Shown in pieces: positions 25,033-33,439 of a DNA stretch of 64,000 nucleotides. Position 1 is the stretch's first letter. Every line of letters starts with the position of its first letter. The notes under the pieces were generated by a model. It saw only the letters and a program-made list of their open reading frames with translations, was not told the DNA's origin and ran no database searches. The stretch lies in the NCBI GenBank assembly GCA_965226805.1, contig CBDDDW010000016.1, positions 18,275 to 82,274 of the forward strand. Reading direction: 5' to 3'. Source of the DNA: CBDDDW01 sp965226805. GTDB lineage: Bacteria; Chloroflexota; Dehalococcoidia; Lucifugimonadales; JAGWBF01. A program made the position numbers and the translations under genes.

Positions 25033-26112
25033 ATGGAATTCAAATCGTCGACACATTCGCCCCGCCCTCTGGGGTTCACCCAGGCTGATTCATTGCCACC
25101 GAAAGCAGGGGATGGATTAAGGCTCGCGCTTCCAAGCGACGGAGACCTGTACGAGCCGTCCCTCGCTTTTCTACGCTCCTGCGGTATCGCCGTAGACCGG
25201 CCCAGCGCCCGTCGCTATACGGCTCGAATACCGGCCCTACCCGGTGTCGCCGTGCTGTTTCAGCGGACCGCGGATATTACCCAGAAGGTCGAGGAAGGGA
25301 GTGCGGATCTGGGGATTACGGGAGTGGACCGCCTCATGGAGTTTCGCCATGAGGCCAGCCCCGTTCTGGCCATCATCGAGGATCTGGGCTTCGGCCATTG
25401 CGAGCTGGTGCTGGCCGTTCCGGACTCATGGATCGACGTGCTGTCTTTGGACGACGTGGCCGACCTGGCCCTCGAGTTTAGGAACGATGGCCGGCAGCTG
25501 CGCATCGCGACCAAGTACCCTCGGTTGCTGAGCAAATACCTGTTCAGAAGCGGGATCAACTACTTTTCCGCGGTGCAGGCCAGCGGTTCCCTGGAAGCGG
25601 CCCCTCTTGCCGGCTACGCCGATCTGATTGCCGACCTTACCGCCAGCGGCGCCACCCTGCGGGAGAATCGTCTCAAGACCATAAGCGACGGCACCATCCT
25701 GGCATCCCAGGCCTGCCTTATAGGGAGCCGTGAGACCCTTGGAAAGGCGCCCGGGAAATTAGAGCAGGCTCGGATGCTGCTGGAGATCGTCGAGGGCAAT
25801 CTTCGAGCGGACTCGTATCATCGAATCACTGCCAACGTCAGAGGGTCATCACCCGAAGTGGTGAGCGCCGGCATTCTCAGCAGGCCTGAGCTGGCCGGGC
25901 TACAGGGCCCCACGATCTCGAAGGTGTATAATGTGGAGGAACAGGACTGGTACTCGGTGAGCCTGGTCGTGCCCAGAGAAGGCTTACTTGATGCGGTGGA
26001 CCATTTAAGGCAGGTAGGGGGGGTGGATATTTCCGCCTCCCAAGTGAGCTATCTCTTCAAAGACCAATGCCAGGCCTACGCTAACCTTCTCGAATCCCTC
26101 GAAGAGAATTGA
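25033..26112 (+). CDS. hisG: ATP phosphoribosyltransferase, long form
   Basis: A 359-residue HisG, first committed enzyme of histidine synthesis (ATP + PRPP to phosphoribosyl-ATP). The periplasmic-binding-protein fold is seen in LRLALPSDGDLYEPSLAFLR, GSADLGITGVDRLME and the PRPP loop GYADLIADLTASGATLRENR. The C-terminal ~85 residues (PTISKVYNVEEQDWYSVSLV) form the ACT-like regulatory domain of the long form, which normally does not need HisZ. No strong ribosome binding site at ATG 25033. Fourteen bases separate it from the HisZ/HisRS-like gene. Confidence 0.92.
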   Translation: MEFKSSTHSPRPLGFTQADSLPPKAGDGLRLALPSDGDLYEPSLAFLRSCGIAVDRPSARRYTARIPALPGVAVLFQRTADITQKVEEGSADLGITGVDRLMEFRHEASPVLAIIEDLGFGHCELVLAVPDSWIDVLSLDDVADLALEFRNDGRQLRIATKYPRLLSKYLFRSGINYFSAVQASGSLEAAPLAGYADLIADLTASGATLRENRLKTISDGTILASQACLIGSRETLGKAPGKLEQARMLLEIVEGNLRADSYHRITANVRGSSPEVVSAGILSRPELAGLQGPTISKVYNVEEQDWYSVSLVVPREGLLDAVDHLRQVGGVDISASQVSYLFKDQCQAYANLLESLEEN

Positions 26113-26113
26113 T

Positions 26114-26878
26114 GTGCCAAATCTGCCAACCCATCTGAACCTGGCCCTGAAGGTTGCGGCCGGACTGGCACATCCCACCGTAGACCGATATCTGGGGACG
26201 TTCCTACTGGGCTCCACCTCTCCGGATATCCGAATAATGACCAAGTGGAAGCGCGACCGCACCCATTTCGCCCCCTTAAAGATCGATCGCGTCGGCACTG
26301 GAGCGGAAGGCATATTCCGTGCCTATCCGGCTCTCGCCGACTCCTCAATGATGGGCGCTGAGACGAGCGTTTTCGTCTCAGGATATTTCACCCATCTGGT
26401 CGCCGACGAAGCCTGGATTCTGGATATCTACCGGCCGCACTTCGACGGGCAGGGTCTGTTCAGCGATAAGGTTCAGGCCAATATATGGGACAGGGCATTG
26501 CAGCTCGATATGGACAAGACCGCCCGAGAGGAGCTGGGCGACATGGCACAGGTGCGGGAATTCCTGAACGGAGCTGGGTCCGAGGTTGATGTTGGATTTA
26601 TAAGCAGGGAAACCCTAGGTGATTGGAGGGAGTGGGTAACCGAGTTCACCACCTGGGAGTTCTCCTGGGATAGGCTGCGCTTTCTAACACGCAGGATGTA
26701 TGGAGATGATGACGATGCACTGCGGAGGGTGGAGGACTTTCTGGAATGTGTTCCAGAGAGCCTGAAGCGTGTCTACGATGAAATCCCGATCGAGAAGATC
26801 CAAGCATATCAGGAGCGGGTAATCGGCGAATCCGTATGCCTTGTAAAGGAGTACCTGGGTGAACCTGAAAGTGATTAG
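26114..26878 (+). CDS. Zinc-dependent phospholipase C-like protein inside the his operon
   Basis: A 254-residue, mostly helical protein resembling the zinc-dependent phospholipase C/S1-P1 nuclease group (PF00882-type). Candidate ligands are His in PTHLNLALKVA, Asp in GSTSPDIRIM, His in RTHFAPL and the H-x3-D of VSGYFTHLVADEAWI. No signal peptide, so unlike secreted phospholipases it should act in the cytoplasm. GTG start one base after the hisG stop, and its last 20 bases overlap hisD, so it is translationally locked into the his operon. It is a candidate for the histidinol-phosphatase not otherwise seen in the operon; this is inference only. Confidence 0.75.
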   Translation: MPNLPTHLNLALKVAAGLAHPTVDRYLGTFLLGSTSPDIRIMTKWKRDRTHFAPLKIDRVGTGAEGIFRAYPALADSSMMGAETSVFVSGYFTHLVADEAWILDIYRPHFDGQGLFSDKVQANIWDRALQLDMDKTAREELGDMAQVREFLNGAGSEVDVGFISRETLGDWREWVTEFTTWEFSWDRLRFLTRRMYGDDDDALRRVEDFLECVPESLKRVYDEIPIEKIQAYQERVIGESVCLVKEYLGEPESD

Positions 26879-28259
26879 GGGGCTGGACCAAGCCAGGAGA
26901 GAGTTGCGCTCGGTGGACCCCCTCGACATGGGTTCCCTGCCGCCGGAGATGGCGGACAAAGCCCAGGAGATATTTGGCGAGCCACTCTCGCCGGCAGAAT
27001 CGGTTCAGCGCATACTCCAGGATGTACGGCAGAGTGGTGACAGTGCCGTCCGCCACTACACCCGGCTGCTGGATGCCGTGGATTTGGAACATGTCGAAGG
27101 CTTCCAGGCTCATGGGATCAGCGAGGACAGCATAACCGAGGCACACGGGAGGGTACCCGAACCTCTGGCAAGAGCCCTGGAGCTGGCCGCCGGCCGGATA
27201 GAGGAATTCCACCGGGCCACCCTCCGCAAGAGCTGGGTCGACCTGGCCTCAGGCCTGGGGGAGATGGTCGTGCCCATTGAGCGGGTCGGGATTTATGCCC
27301 CGGGCGGGACTGCGTCGTACCCATCAACTGTGCTGATGACTGCCATACCCGCAAGGGTGGCGGGCGTCAGCGAGATTGTCCTGGCTACTCCACCCCGAAA
27401 TGGCGGCAGCCCCGATCCCGCTGTTCTGGTGGCGGCGAGGCTGGCTGGAGTAGACTCGGTATTTCCGGTCGGAGGCGTCCAGGCCATCGGTGCGCTTGCC
27501 TTCGGCACCGAGACCATTCCTCGTGTGGACAAGATCTGCGGCCCCGGGAACATTTTCGTCACCCTAGCCAAGAAGCAGGTCTTCGGCCATGTCGACGTTG
27601 ACGGCCTGTACGGCCCGACTGAAACGGTGGTGATAGCGGACGGTACCGCGAATCCTTCCTACTGCGCAGCCGACCTGCTGGCGCAGGCGGAACATGACCC
27701 CCTTGCGTCCCCCATCCTGGTTACAACTTCCCTCGCCCTCGTAGCAGAGGTAGAGGGGGAGATAGAAAGGCAGCTTGTTTCTTTGGACCGCGGTGATCTG
27801 GCGGCGGCCTCGCTGAAGAGACAGGGGAAGGTTGTTCTGCTGGACAGCATTGAGGATGCTATAGATTTGGCGAACACGATCGCGCCGGAGCACCTGTGTC
27901 TCATGGTGGAAGACCCGTGGGCCTGGGCCGGCAAGGTGAAGCACGCCGGGGGATTGTTCCTCGGCCCGTTCTCCCCGGAGGTCATGGGGGATTACGTGGC
28001 CGGGCCCAGCCATGTGATGCCCACCGGCGGCACGGCTCGGTTCAGTTCCGCATTGAGCGTGCACCACTTCCTTAGGACCATGCCGGTGGTCGGATTGAAG
28101 CCTGAGAAATATGGTGAGCTGGCTGAGGCCGCGGCGATTATCGCCAGGGCCGAAGGCCTGACGGGACACGCCAGCGCCGTTGAGGTCCGGCTCGCCGACC
28201 TTGACCAAGCCGTCGGCGCGGGGTCTTGGCAATCTCGGACCGGTTCTGAGAGCGAGTAG
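26859..28259 (+). CDS. hisD: Histidinol dehydrogenase
   Basis: A 466-residue zinc enzyme oxidising histidinol to histidine with two NAD. Family blocks: ERVGIYAPGGTASYPSTVLM, TPPRNGGSPDPAVLVAAR, KICGPGNIFVTLAKKQVFG, CAADLLAQAEHDP (zinc-site Gln/His), TIAPEHLCLM and GDYVAGPSHVMPTGGTARF. The GTG start at 26859 has AAGGAG upstream and overlaps the preceding gene. Slightly longer than usual (~430) at the N-terminus. Confidence 0.96.
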   Translation: MNLKVIRGLDQARRELRSVDPLDMGSLPPEMADKAQEIFGEPLSPAESVQRILQDVRQSGDSAVRHYTRLLDAVDLEHVEGFQAHGISEDSITEAHGRVPEPLARALELAAGRIEEFHRATLRKSWVDLASGLGEMVVPIERVGIYAPGGTASYPSTVLMTAIPARVAGVSEIVLATPPRNGGSPDPAVLVAARLAGVDSVFPVGGVQAIGALAFGTETIPRVDKICGPGNIFVTLAKKQVFGHVDVDGLYGPTETVVIADGTANPSYCAADLLAQAEHDPLASPILVTTSLALVAEVEGEIERQLVSLDRGDLAAASLKRQGKVVLLDSIEDAIDLANTIAPEHLCLMVEDPWAWAGKVKHAGGLFLGPFSPEVMGDYVAGPSHVMPTGGTARFSSALSVHHFLRTMPVVGLKPEKYGELAEAAAIIARAEGLTGHASAVEVRLADLDQAVGAGSWQSRTGSESE

Positions 28260-28261
28260 CC

Positions 28262-29356
28262 ATGGTGGACGCAACGAGCCTCCTTCAGCCCCATATCCGC
28301 TCCCTTCAGATGTACGAGGGCGTAGAACCGCTGGAGGTGTTGGCACGGCAAGCGGGAATTCCCGCGCACAAGATCATCAAGCTCAACGGGAACGAAAATC
28401 CCCACGGACCTTCGCCCAGGGTGGCGGAGGCGCTGGGGAGCTTCAGTCTCTACAACACGTACCCCGACCCGGAGCAGCGCCACTTGCGGAGTCTCTTGTC
28501 CGAGTACCTGGGCATTGGCGCCGAGTACATAATAGCCGGCAGCGGCAGCGATGAGATAATAGACCTTATTCTCAGGATGTTCCTAGCACCGGGCGAAAAG
28601 ATAGTGGACCCCTCTCCTACCTTCGGTATGTACGCGGTGTGCGCGCGCATTTGTGGAGGAGAGGTCGTTAGCGTGCCGAGGGACGAGGCCTTCGAGATCG
28701 ACGTAGAGGCGATTCGGCAGGCCGTGGACGCCGGTACGAAGGCCATCCTCTTCGCTTCACCCAACAATCCCACTGGCAACATTGCTCCGGAGCCACAGGT
28801 GCGGGCGCTCCTTGCGATGGGAATCCTGGTGGTGGTCGACGAGACCTACCACGAGTTCTGCGGCCAGACAGTCCTGCCTCTGGTGCCTCAGTACCCCAAT
28901 CTCATCGTTCTGCGCACCTTTAGCAAATGGGCGGGTCTCGCGGGTCTGCGCATCGGCCTCGGGGTGATGCACCCGGACATTGCCAGAGTGATGATGGCGG
29001 TCAAACCACCGTACAACGTGAGCCTGGCGGCCGAGTTGGCTCTAGGCGCCTCCCTGGAGGACAAGGGTGGCTTGATGGAGCGGGTGAAGACTATTGTAGC
29101 GGAACGGGAGAGGATGTTCTCTCTGCTGAAGGAGCTGCCCGGCGTCCGGCCATGGCCGTCCCAGGCCAACTTTATCCTATGCCAGTTTGCCGAGGGGAAG
29201 GGAAAAGACACTTATGAGGCTCTTGCCCGGAGGGGGATATTCTTGAGGTACTTCTCCAGCCCGCGCATGAAGGATTTCGTTCGGACAAGCGTCGGACTAC
29301 CCCACGAGACGGACTCACTGGTGGCGGCACTGAAGGAAATAACGAATGAGCAATAA
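28262..29356 (+). CDS. hisC: Histidinol-phosphate aminotransferase
   Basis: A 364-residue fold-type I PLP enzyme that transaminates imidazole-acetol phosphate. Landmarks: KLNGNENPHGPSPRV, GSGSDEIIDLILRMF, FASPNNPTGN, VVDETYHEFCG and the PLP lysine in LRTFSKWAGLAGLRIG. Start ATG 28262, two bases after hisD; its end overlaps hisB by 11 bases. Confidence 0.95.
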   Translation: MVDATSLLQPHIRSLQMYEGVEPLEVLARQAGIPAHKIIKLNGNENPHGPSPRVAEALGSFSLYNTYPDPEQRHLRSLLSEYLGIGAEYIIAGSGSDEIIDLILRMFLAPGEKIVDPSPTFGMYAVCARICGGEVVSVPRDEAFEIDVEAIRQAVDAGTKAILFASPNNPTGNIAPEPQVRALLAMGILVVVDETYHEFCGQTVLPLVPQYPNLIVLRTFSKWAGLAGLRIGLGVMHPDIARVMMAVKPPYNVSLAAELALGASLEDKGGLMERVKTIVAERERMFSLLKELPGVRPWPSQANFILCQFAEGKGKDTYEALARRGIFLRYFSSPRMKDFVRTSVGLPHETDSLVAALKEITNEQ

Positions 29357-29957
29357 GACGGAACCCAGGCGAAGCAATATCGAGCGCAGGACGGGGGAGA
29401 CGAGCGTCACCCTGTCTCTGAATTTGGACGGCGAAGGCAAGCACGAGATCTCGACGGGCAACGGAATGCTGGACCACCTGTTGGCGCAGCTATCGAGGCA
29501 TGGCCAACTTGACATAACGCTAAAAGCCGAGGGAGACCTCTCCACGGGCTGGCACCATCTGGTCGAGGACACGGCCATCACCCTTGGGAAGGCTTTTCGC
29601 CAGGCACTGGGTGAGGGAGTGGGCATCCACCGCATGGGCCATGCGTTTGTCCCCCTGGATGAGACTCTCGCCATGGTGGCTGTGGACCTCAGCGGCAGAA
29701 GCTATGCGTCCTTGGACATCTCGCTGAGCCAAGAGATGGTCGAGAATCTGCCCGGAGACCTGGTGCGCCACTTCCTGGAGAGCTTCGCTGCAGAATCGCG
29801 CATCACGTTGCACGCGAAGATTTTGAGCGGAGTTGATACCCACCACAAGGCCGAGGCCCTGTTCAAAGCGTTGGCCAAAGCGCTCCGCTTCGCGGTGGAG
29901 CTCGATCCCAGGTCTGGTGGCCAGATTCCCAGTACGAAAGGGACTATCGCGAGCTGA
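29346..29957 (+). CDS. hisB: Imidazoleglycerol-phosphate dehydratase
   Basis: A 203-residue manganese dehydratase. It has the duplicated metal motifs: LDHLLAQLSRHGQLDI, HHLVEDTAITLGKAF, RMGHAFVPLDETLA and DTHHKAEALFKALAKAL (HHxxE). It is monofunctional, without the N-terminal HAD phosphatase found in enterobacterial HisB, so histidinol-phosphatase must come from another gene. Last gene of the operon; it converges on purS. Confidence 0.96.
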   Translation: MSNKTEPRRSNIERRTGETSVTLSLNLDGEGKHEISTGNGMLDHLLAQLSRHGQLDITLKAEGDLSTGWHHLVEDTAITLGKAFRQALGEGVGIHRMGHAFVPLDETLAMVAVDLSGRSYASLDISLSQEMVENLPGDLVRHFLESFAAESRITLHAKILSGVDTHHKAEALFKALAKALRFAVELDPRSGGQIPSTKGTIAS

Positions 29958-30021
29958 ACCAGGGTCGCAGCGAAGGCCGCAAGGGTAGGGAGAACGATCT
30001 CTCGATAGAAGGGGAACTATT

Positions 30022-30055
30022 CCCTCTCCCTCGATGGGAGAGGTTAGGGTGAGGG
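30022..30055. repeat. Hairpin repeat, family C, between hisB and purS
   Basis: CCCTCTCCCTCGATGGGAGAGG plus TTAGGGTGAGGG, shown in two parts. The same pattern recurs at 44046-44083. It lies between two convergent operons, where the stem could end transcription. It reaches into the last codons of purS, and its TTA supplies the purS stop. Confidence 0.55.
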
Positions 30056-30304
30056 CTCAATCTCCTCTAGCTCGTAGTGGTAATCTTCAATCACCGGATT
30101 AGCCAGCAGCTTCTTGCACATCTCCGCGACCTGGGCCTCCGCGCCTTTACCGTCTCCTTCGGATACCCGCACTTCCAGGTACTTACCAACTCTCACTGAG
30201 TCTGCCGAACCGAAACCCAGCGCTTTGAGACCTCCCAGGACTGTCTGACCCTGGGGGTCGTTCACCGTAGACTTGAGGGTTATACGTATTTTCGCCAGGA
30301 ACAT
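30044..30304 (-). CDS. purS: Phosphoribosylformylglycinamidine synthase subunit PurS
   Basis: An 86-residue subunit that joins PurQ and PurL in formylglycinamidine ribonucleotide synthesis. Typical features are AKIRITLKSTVNDPQGQTVL, LKALGFGSADSVRVGKYLEV and the C-terminal ANPVIEDYHYELEE. Last gene of the leftward purine run, 12 bases after the DUF3105 gene; purQ and purL are not in the window. Confidence 0.95.
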   Translation of the reverse strand: MFLAKIRITLKSTVNDPQGQTVLGGLKALGFGSADSVRVGKYLEVRVSEGDGKGAEAQVAEMCKKLLANPVIEDYHYELEEIEPSP

Positions 30305-30316
30305 CCGCTTCCCCCG

Positions 30317-31066
30317 CTAGGCACAAGGAGCAAACTCCGGGCCCTGGCCTCGGTGGGCGTCGTAAAAGTCCCTGATCCCCTGTGCGTCCACTCCCTGGAA
30401 CCGCTGCAGCCATCCCCAGGAAGTGATGGCGACCTCACCTTCCTCGATCTTTGTATAAGGCCGGAGCAGAACCCAGCTTCGGCGGGCGGGAAGATCTCGG
30501 GCCGCCTCTTTCAGCTGATCAACTTGCGCAGGGTCCTGGAGGTTATGGCTTATTATGACGTGTCCGTGCTCCATATTGTGAACGACGCGCTCGTCGCGGA
30601 TATCTTCATCGTAGATGTTGCAAGGCGCCGGAGACGATGGCGAGCGTTGGGACCAATGTGGCCCCGAGGTTGGGGGTATCGTGTTGTATTCGGTGTAGGT
30701 CTGGTCTCCTGGGATATGATTGCTCGGTGGGAACTGGATCGGCATCGGGTCTATCCTCTCGCCCACAGCAGCTCCGGTGCCGGCCGAACTTCCGCCGCCG
30801 AATAAACCCGGGGTCGTGACGGTGAAGCTCCCGATAATTATCACGGCTATCAGACCTGCTACCCCATAGAAACTCCACCGCCTGATCCTCCGCCATGTCC
30901 TGGGCCTTATGCCGAGACGCCTCCCCCCCGGGCTCGAAGGCCTATCGCCCGCGTAGTGAAGTCTCGACGCCCCTTCGCCCCGCCTGGATCTAGAGGTTCT
31001 CGGCCGGCCTCTCCTGCGATTTTTGGATTCTGGCAACTCCACTCCCTTCGGCTGCCGCTGGGACAC
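30317..31066 (-). CDS. Membrane-anchored DUF3105 protein
   Basis: A 249-residue protein: a very basic N-terminus rich in Arg (1-63), one membrane helix (about 64-83, WSFYGVAGLIAVIIIGSFTV) and an extracytoplasmic DUF3105 domain with YNTIPPTSGPHWSQ and the motif HNMEHGHVIISHN. Function unknown; DUF3105 proteins occur widely in Actinobacteria and Chloroflexota. It lies between purC and purS and must share their transcript. The GTG start at 31066 has no clear ribosome binding site, so the true start may lie a few codons downstream. Confidence 0.82.
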   Translation of the reverse strand: MSQRQPKGVELPESKNRRRGRPRTSRSRRGEGASRLHYAGDRPSSPGGRRLGIRPRTWRRIRRWSFYGVAGLIAVIIIGSFTVTTPGLFGGGSSAGTGAAVGERIDPMPIQFPPSNHIPGDQTYTEYNTIPPTSGPHWSQRSPSSPAPCNIYDEDIRDERVVHNMEHGHVIISHNLQDPAQVDQLKEAARDLPARRSWVLLRPYTKIEEGEVAITSWGWLQRFQGVDAQGIRDFYDAHRGQGPEFAPCA

Positions 31067-31080
31067 CTATATTGATTTAT

Positions 31081-31995
31081 CTAAAGCGCGAGCTCCTCGC
31101 CGGTCAGCCGGCGATAGGCTTCCACGTAACGCTGGGACGTCTTCCGCACCACTTCCTCGGGCAGATGGGGAGCGGGGGGTTCACGGTCCCAGCCTTGTGA
31201 GTCCAGCCAGTCGCGGACGTACTGTTTGTCGAAGTTGGGCAAGGAGCGCCCCGGCTCGTATCCGGCGCCATCCCAGAAGCGGCTGGAGTCGGGCGTAAGA
31301 AGCTCATCTATTAGGATGAGCCTTCCATCCAGCGTGCCGAACTCCATCTTGGTATCCACGAGGATGATGCCTCGCTCTCTAGCATAGTCCCGGGCGAATC
31401 CGTACACGGCAAGGCTGGTCTCCTCCAGTTCGCGAGCCTGCGCTTCACCAACCATGTCCACCACTTGCTGGCGGCTCATCATCTCGTCGTGCCCCTCCTC
31501 CGCCTTGGTCGTGGGAGTGAACATGGCCTCGGGCAGCGCTTCCCCTTCCTTCAGACCCTCTGGCAGCTTTTGGCCCCAGACGGTGCCGTTTTTCCGATAC
31601 TCTGCCCACGCTGACCCGGCAAGGTATCCGCGAACGATGCACTCTACGTCTATTCGCCGCGCTCTTTTGACGATCATCGCCTGCCTAGCCAGCTCCGGGG
31701 ATAGCTGAGTGAGCAGGGATGCATCCTTGTGCTGCGTTGTCAACGTTCCCACTAGGTCGGAGTTGTCGGCGAGCCCCAGGAAATGGTTGTCCACTATGGA
31801 AGCCGTTTTCCCAAACCAGAACTCCGATATTCTGGAGAGCACCAACCCCTTATTCGGAATACCATCGGGAAGCACCACGTCGAAGGCGGAGATGCGGTCC
31901 GTGGCGACCATCAGCAGCAGGCCGTCACCCAGGTCGTATGTGTCCCTGACTTTACCTCGGTATAGTATGTCTGGTAGCTGCGTTTCGATGATCAT
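31081..31995 (-). CDS. purC: Phosphoribosylaminoimidazole-succinocarboxamide synthase
   Basis: A 304-residue SAICAR synthetase of the longer bacterial/yeast type. Blocks: LYRGKVRDTYDLGDGLLLMV (ATP-binding start), DRISAFDVVLPDGIPNKG, ECIVRGYLAGSAWAEY, LVDTKMEFGTLDGRLILIDE and LTPDSSRFW. It joins aspartate to CAIR. 130 bases separate it from purB. Confidence 0.96.
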   Translation of the reverse strand: MIIETQLPDILYRGKVRDTYDLGDGLLLMVATDRISAFDVVLPDGIPNKGLVLSRISEFWFGKTASIVDNHFLGLADNSDLVGTLTTQHKDASLLTQLSPELARQAMIVKRARRIDVECIVRGYLAGSAWAEYRKNGTVWGQKLPEGLKEGEALPEAMFTPTTKAEEGHDEMMSRQQVVDMVGEAQARELEETSLAVYGFARDYARERGIILVDTKMEFGTLDGRLILIDELLTPDSSRFWDGAGYEPGRSLPNFDKQYVRDWLDSQGWDREPPAPHLPEEVVRKTSQRYVEAYRRLTGEELAL

Positions 31996-32125
31996 AGCGA
32001 GCCTACTCCCATCAGGATATTCTACCGCGGGTGGTGGTTGCCATCCTTGGACCGGCTGTCAGGGTTCGTCGTTCCTGGGCGCGATGCCCGGCTCTGTAGC
32101 TTAAGCGGGGTCCCAGCGTATTGAT

Positions 32126-33439
32126 TCAATGCATTGTTGGCGCTGGCTGGCCCAGCCCGATGCGGTTGAACGTGGCCGGTACGTTCCTCAGGTAGTACCC
32201 ATAATCGAACAGCCGCGTCAGTTCGTCTGCAGGTAAGTACGCCGTCACTCCCTCGTCCAATTTCAACAGCTCACGGAAGTCCGTCTCCTCGTCTACGCTG
32301 AGCATAGCGTTCCTCTGGACTAGCTCGTAGGCCTTCTCCCTGGAGAGACCCCTCTCTACCAGCTCCAGCAGGACACGCTGGCTGAACACCAGTCCGCGGC
32401 TACTCTCCATATTCTTGAGCATTCGGTCGGGATGCACCTTGAGGCCATTTATTACGTGGGTGAAGAGCCCCAGTATGTAGTCCAGTGCCAGGCAGGAGTC
32501 TGGGAATATAATGCGCTCCGCTGAGGAGTGGCTGATGTCCCTCTCGTGCCACAGGGCCACGTTCTCCAGCGCCGTGACGCCGTGTCCTCTGATTACCCTG
32601 GCCAGCCCGCATATCCGCTCCGAAAGCTCCGGGTTGCGTTTGTGGGGCATGGACGACGACCCCGTCTGCCCCTCGGCGAAAGGCTCTTCCACCTCCCTCA
32701 CCTCGGTTCTCTGGAGAGAGCGTATCTCCGTGGCGAATTTCTCCAGAGACGCGGCTATCAGGGATAACGTATTGATGAAATGTGCGTGCCGGTCCCGCTG
32801 CACGATCTGGCTCGACACGGGGTCCGGTTCCAGCCCCAGCTGCCTACACACAAGGTCTTCCACCTGCTGCGGGACGGTGGCGTGGGTCCCCACCGCTCCA
32901 GACACCTTCCCAACGCGGATGCCGTCCGAAGCCAGATGAAGCCTTTCCCGTTGCCGGCTCACCTCTTGCCACCATAGGGCGAGCTTTAGCCCAAATGTGA
33001 TAGGCTCAGCGTGTATGCCGTGGGTCCGGCCCATCATTGGGGTGTCCCTGTGGGACAACGCCGCGTCCTTCAGGGCCGCACCTAGCTCGTCGATATCCTC
33101 GGTAAGCACCTGGCTAGCTTCCACAAGCTGAAGGCTCAGGGCCGTGTCGATAACGTCGCTGGAGGTGAGGCCAAAGTGAATCCACCTGCCTTCCTCCCCC
33201 AGCCTCTCGGTAATCGAGCGAAGGAAAGCGGTCACGTCGTGGCGGGTGCTCTGGAAGACCTCCTCCATTCGCCGGTGGTCATAGGTAGCGCGGCGCAGCT
33301 TCTCCACGTCCTCCAGGGGAATGACGCCTTCCTCGGCCCATGCCTCGCACACCGCCAACTCTACCTGCATCCACTTGGCGTACTTGTTCTCATCCGACCA
33401 GACCAGCTTCATTCGGGGCCGGGAATAGCGCTCGATCAT
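32126..33439 (-). CDS. purB: Adenylosuccinate lyase
   Basis: A 437-residue fumarase/aspartase-superfamily enzyme used twice in purine synthesis. Landmarks: HDVTAFLRSI, GLTSSDVIDTALSLQ, GRTHGIHAEPITFGLKLA and the signature GSSSMPHKRNPELSERI. Its ATG overlaps the stop of the upstream HAD gene (ATGA), indicating coupling. Confidence 0.96.
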   Translation of the reverse strand: MIERYSRPRMKLVWSDENKYAKWMQVELAVCEAWAEEGVIPLEDVEKLRRATYDHRRMEEVFQSTRHDVTAFLRSITERLGEEGRWIHFGLTSSDVIDTALSLQLVEASQVLTEDIDELGAALKDAALSHRDTPMMGRTHGIHAEPITFGLKLALWWQEVSRQRERLHLASDGIRVGKVSGAVGTHATVPQQVEDLVCRQLGLEPDPVSSQIVQRDRHAHFINTLSLIAASLEKFATEIRSLQRTEVREVEEPFAEGQTGSSSMPHKRNPELSERICGLARVIRGHGVTALENVALWHERDISHSSAERIIFPDSCLALDYILGLFTHVINGLKVHPDRMLKNMESSRGLVFSQRVLLELVERGLSREKAYELVQRNAMLSVDEETDFRELLKLDEGVTAYLPADELTRLFDYGYYLRNVPATFNRIGLGQPAPTMH

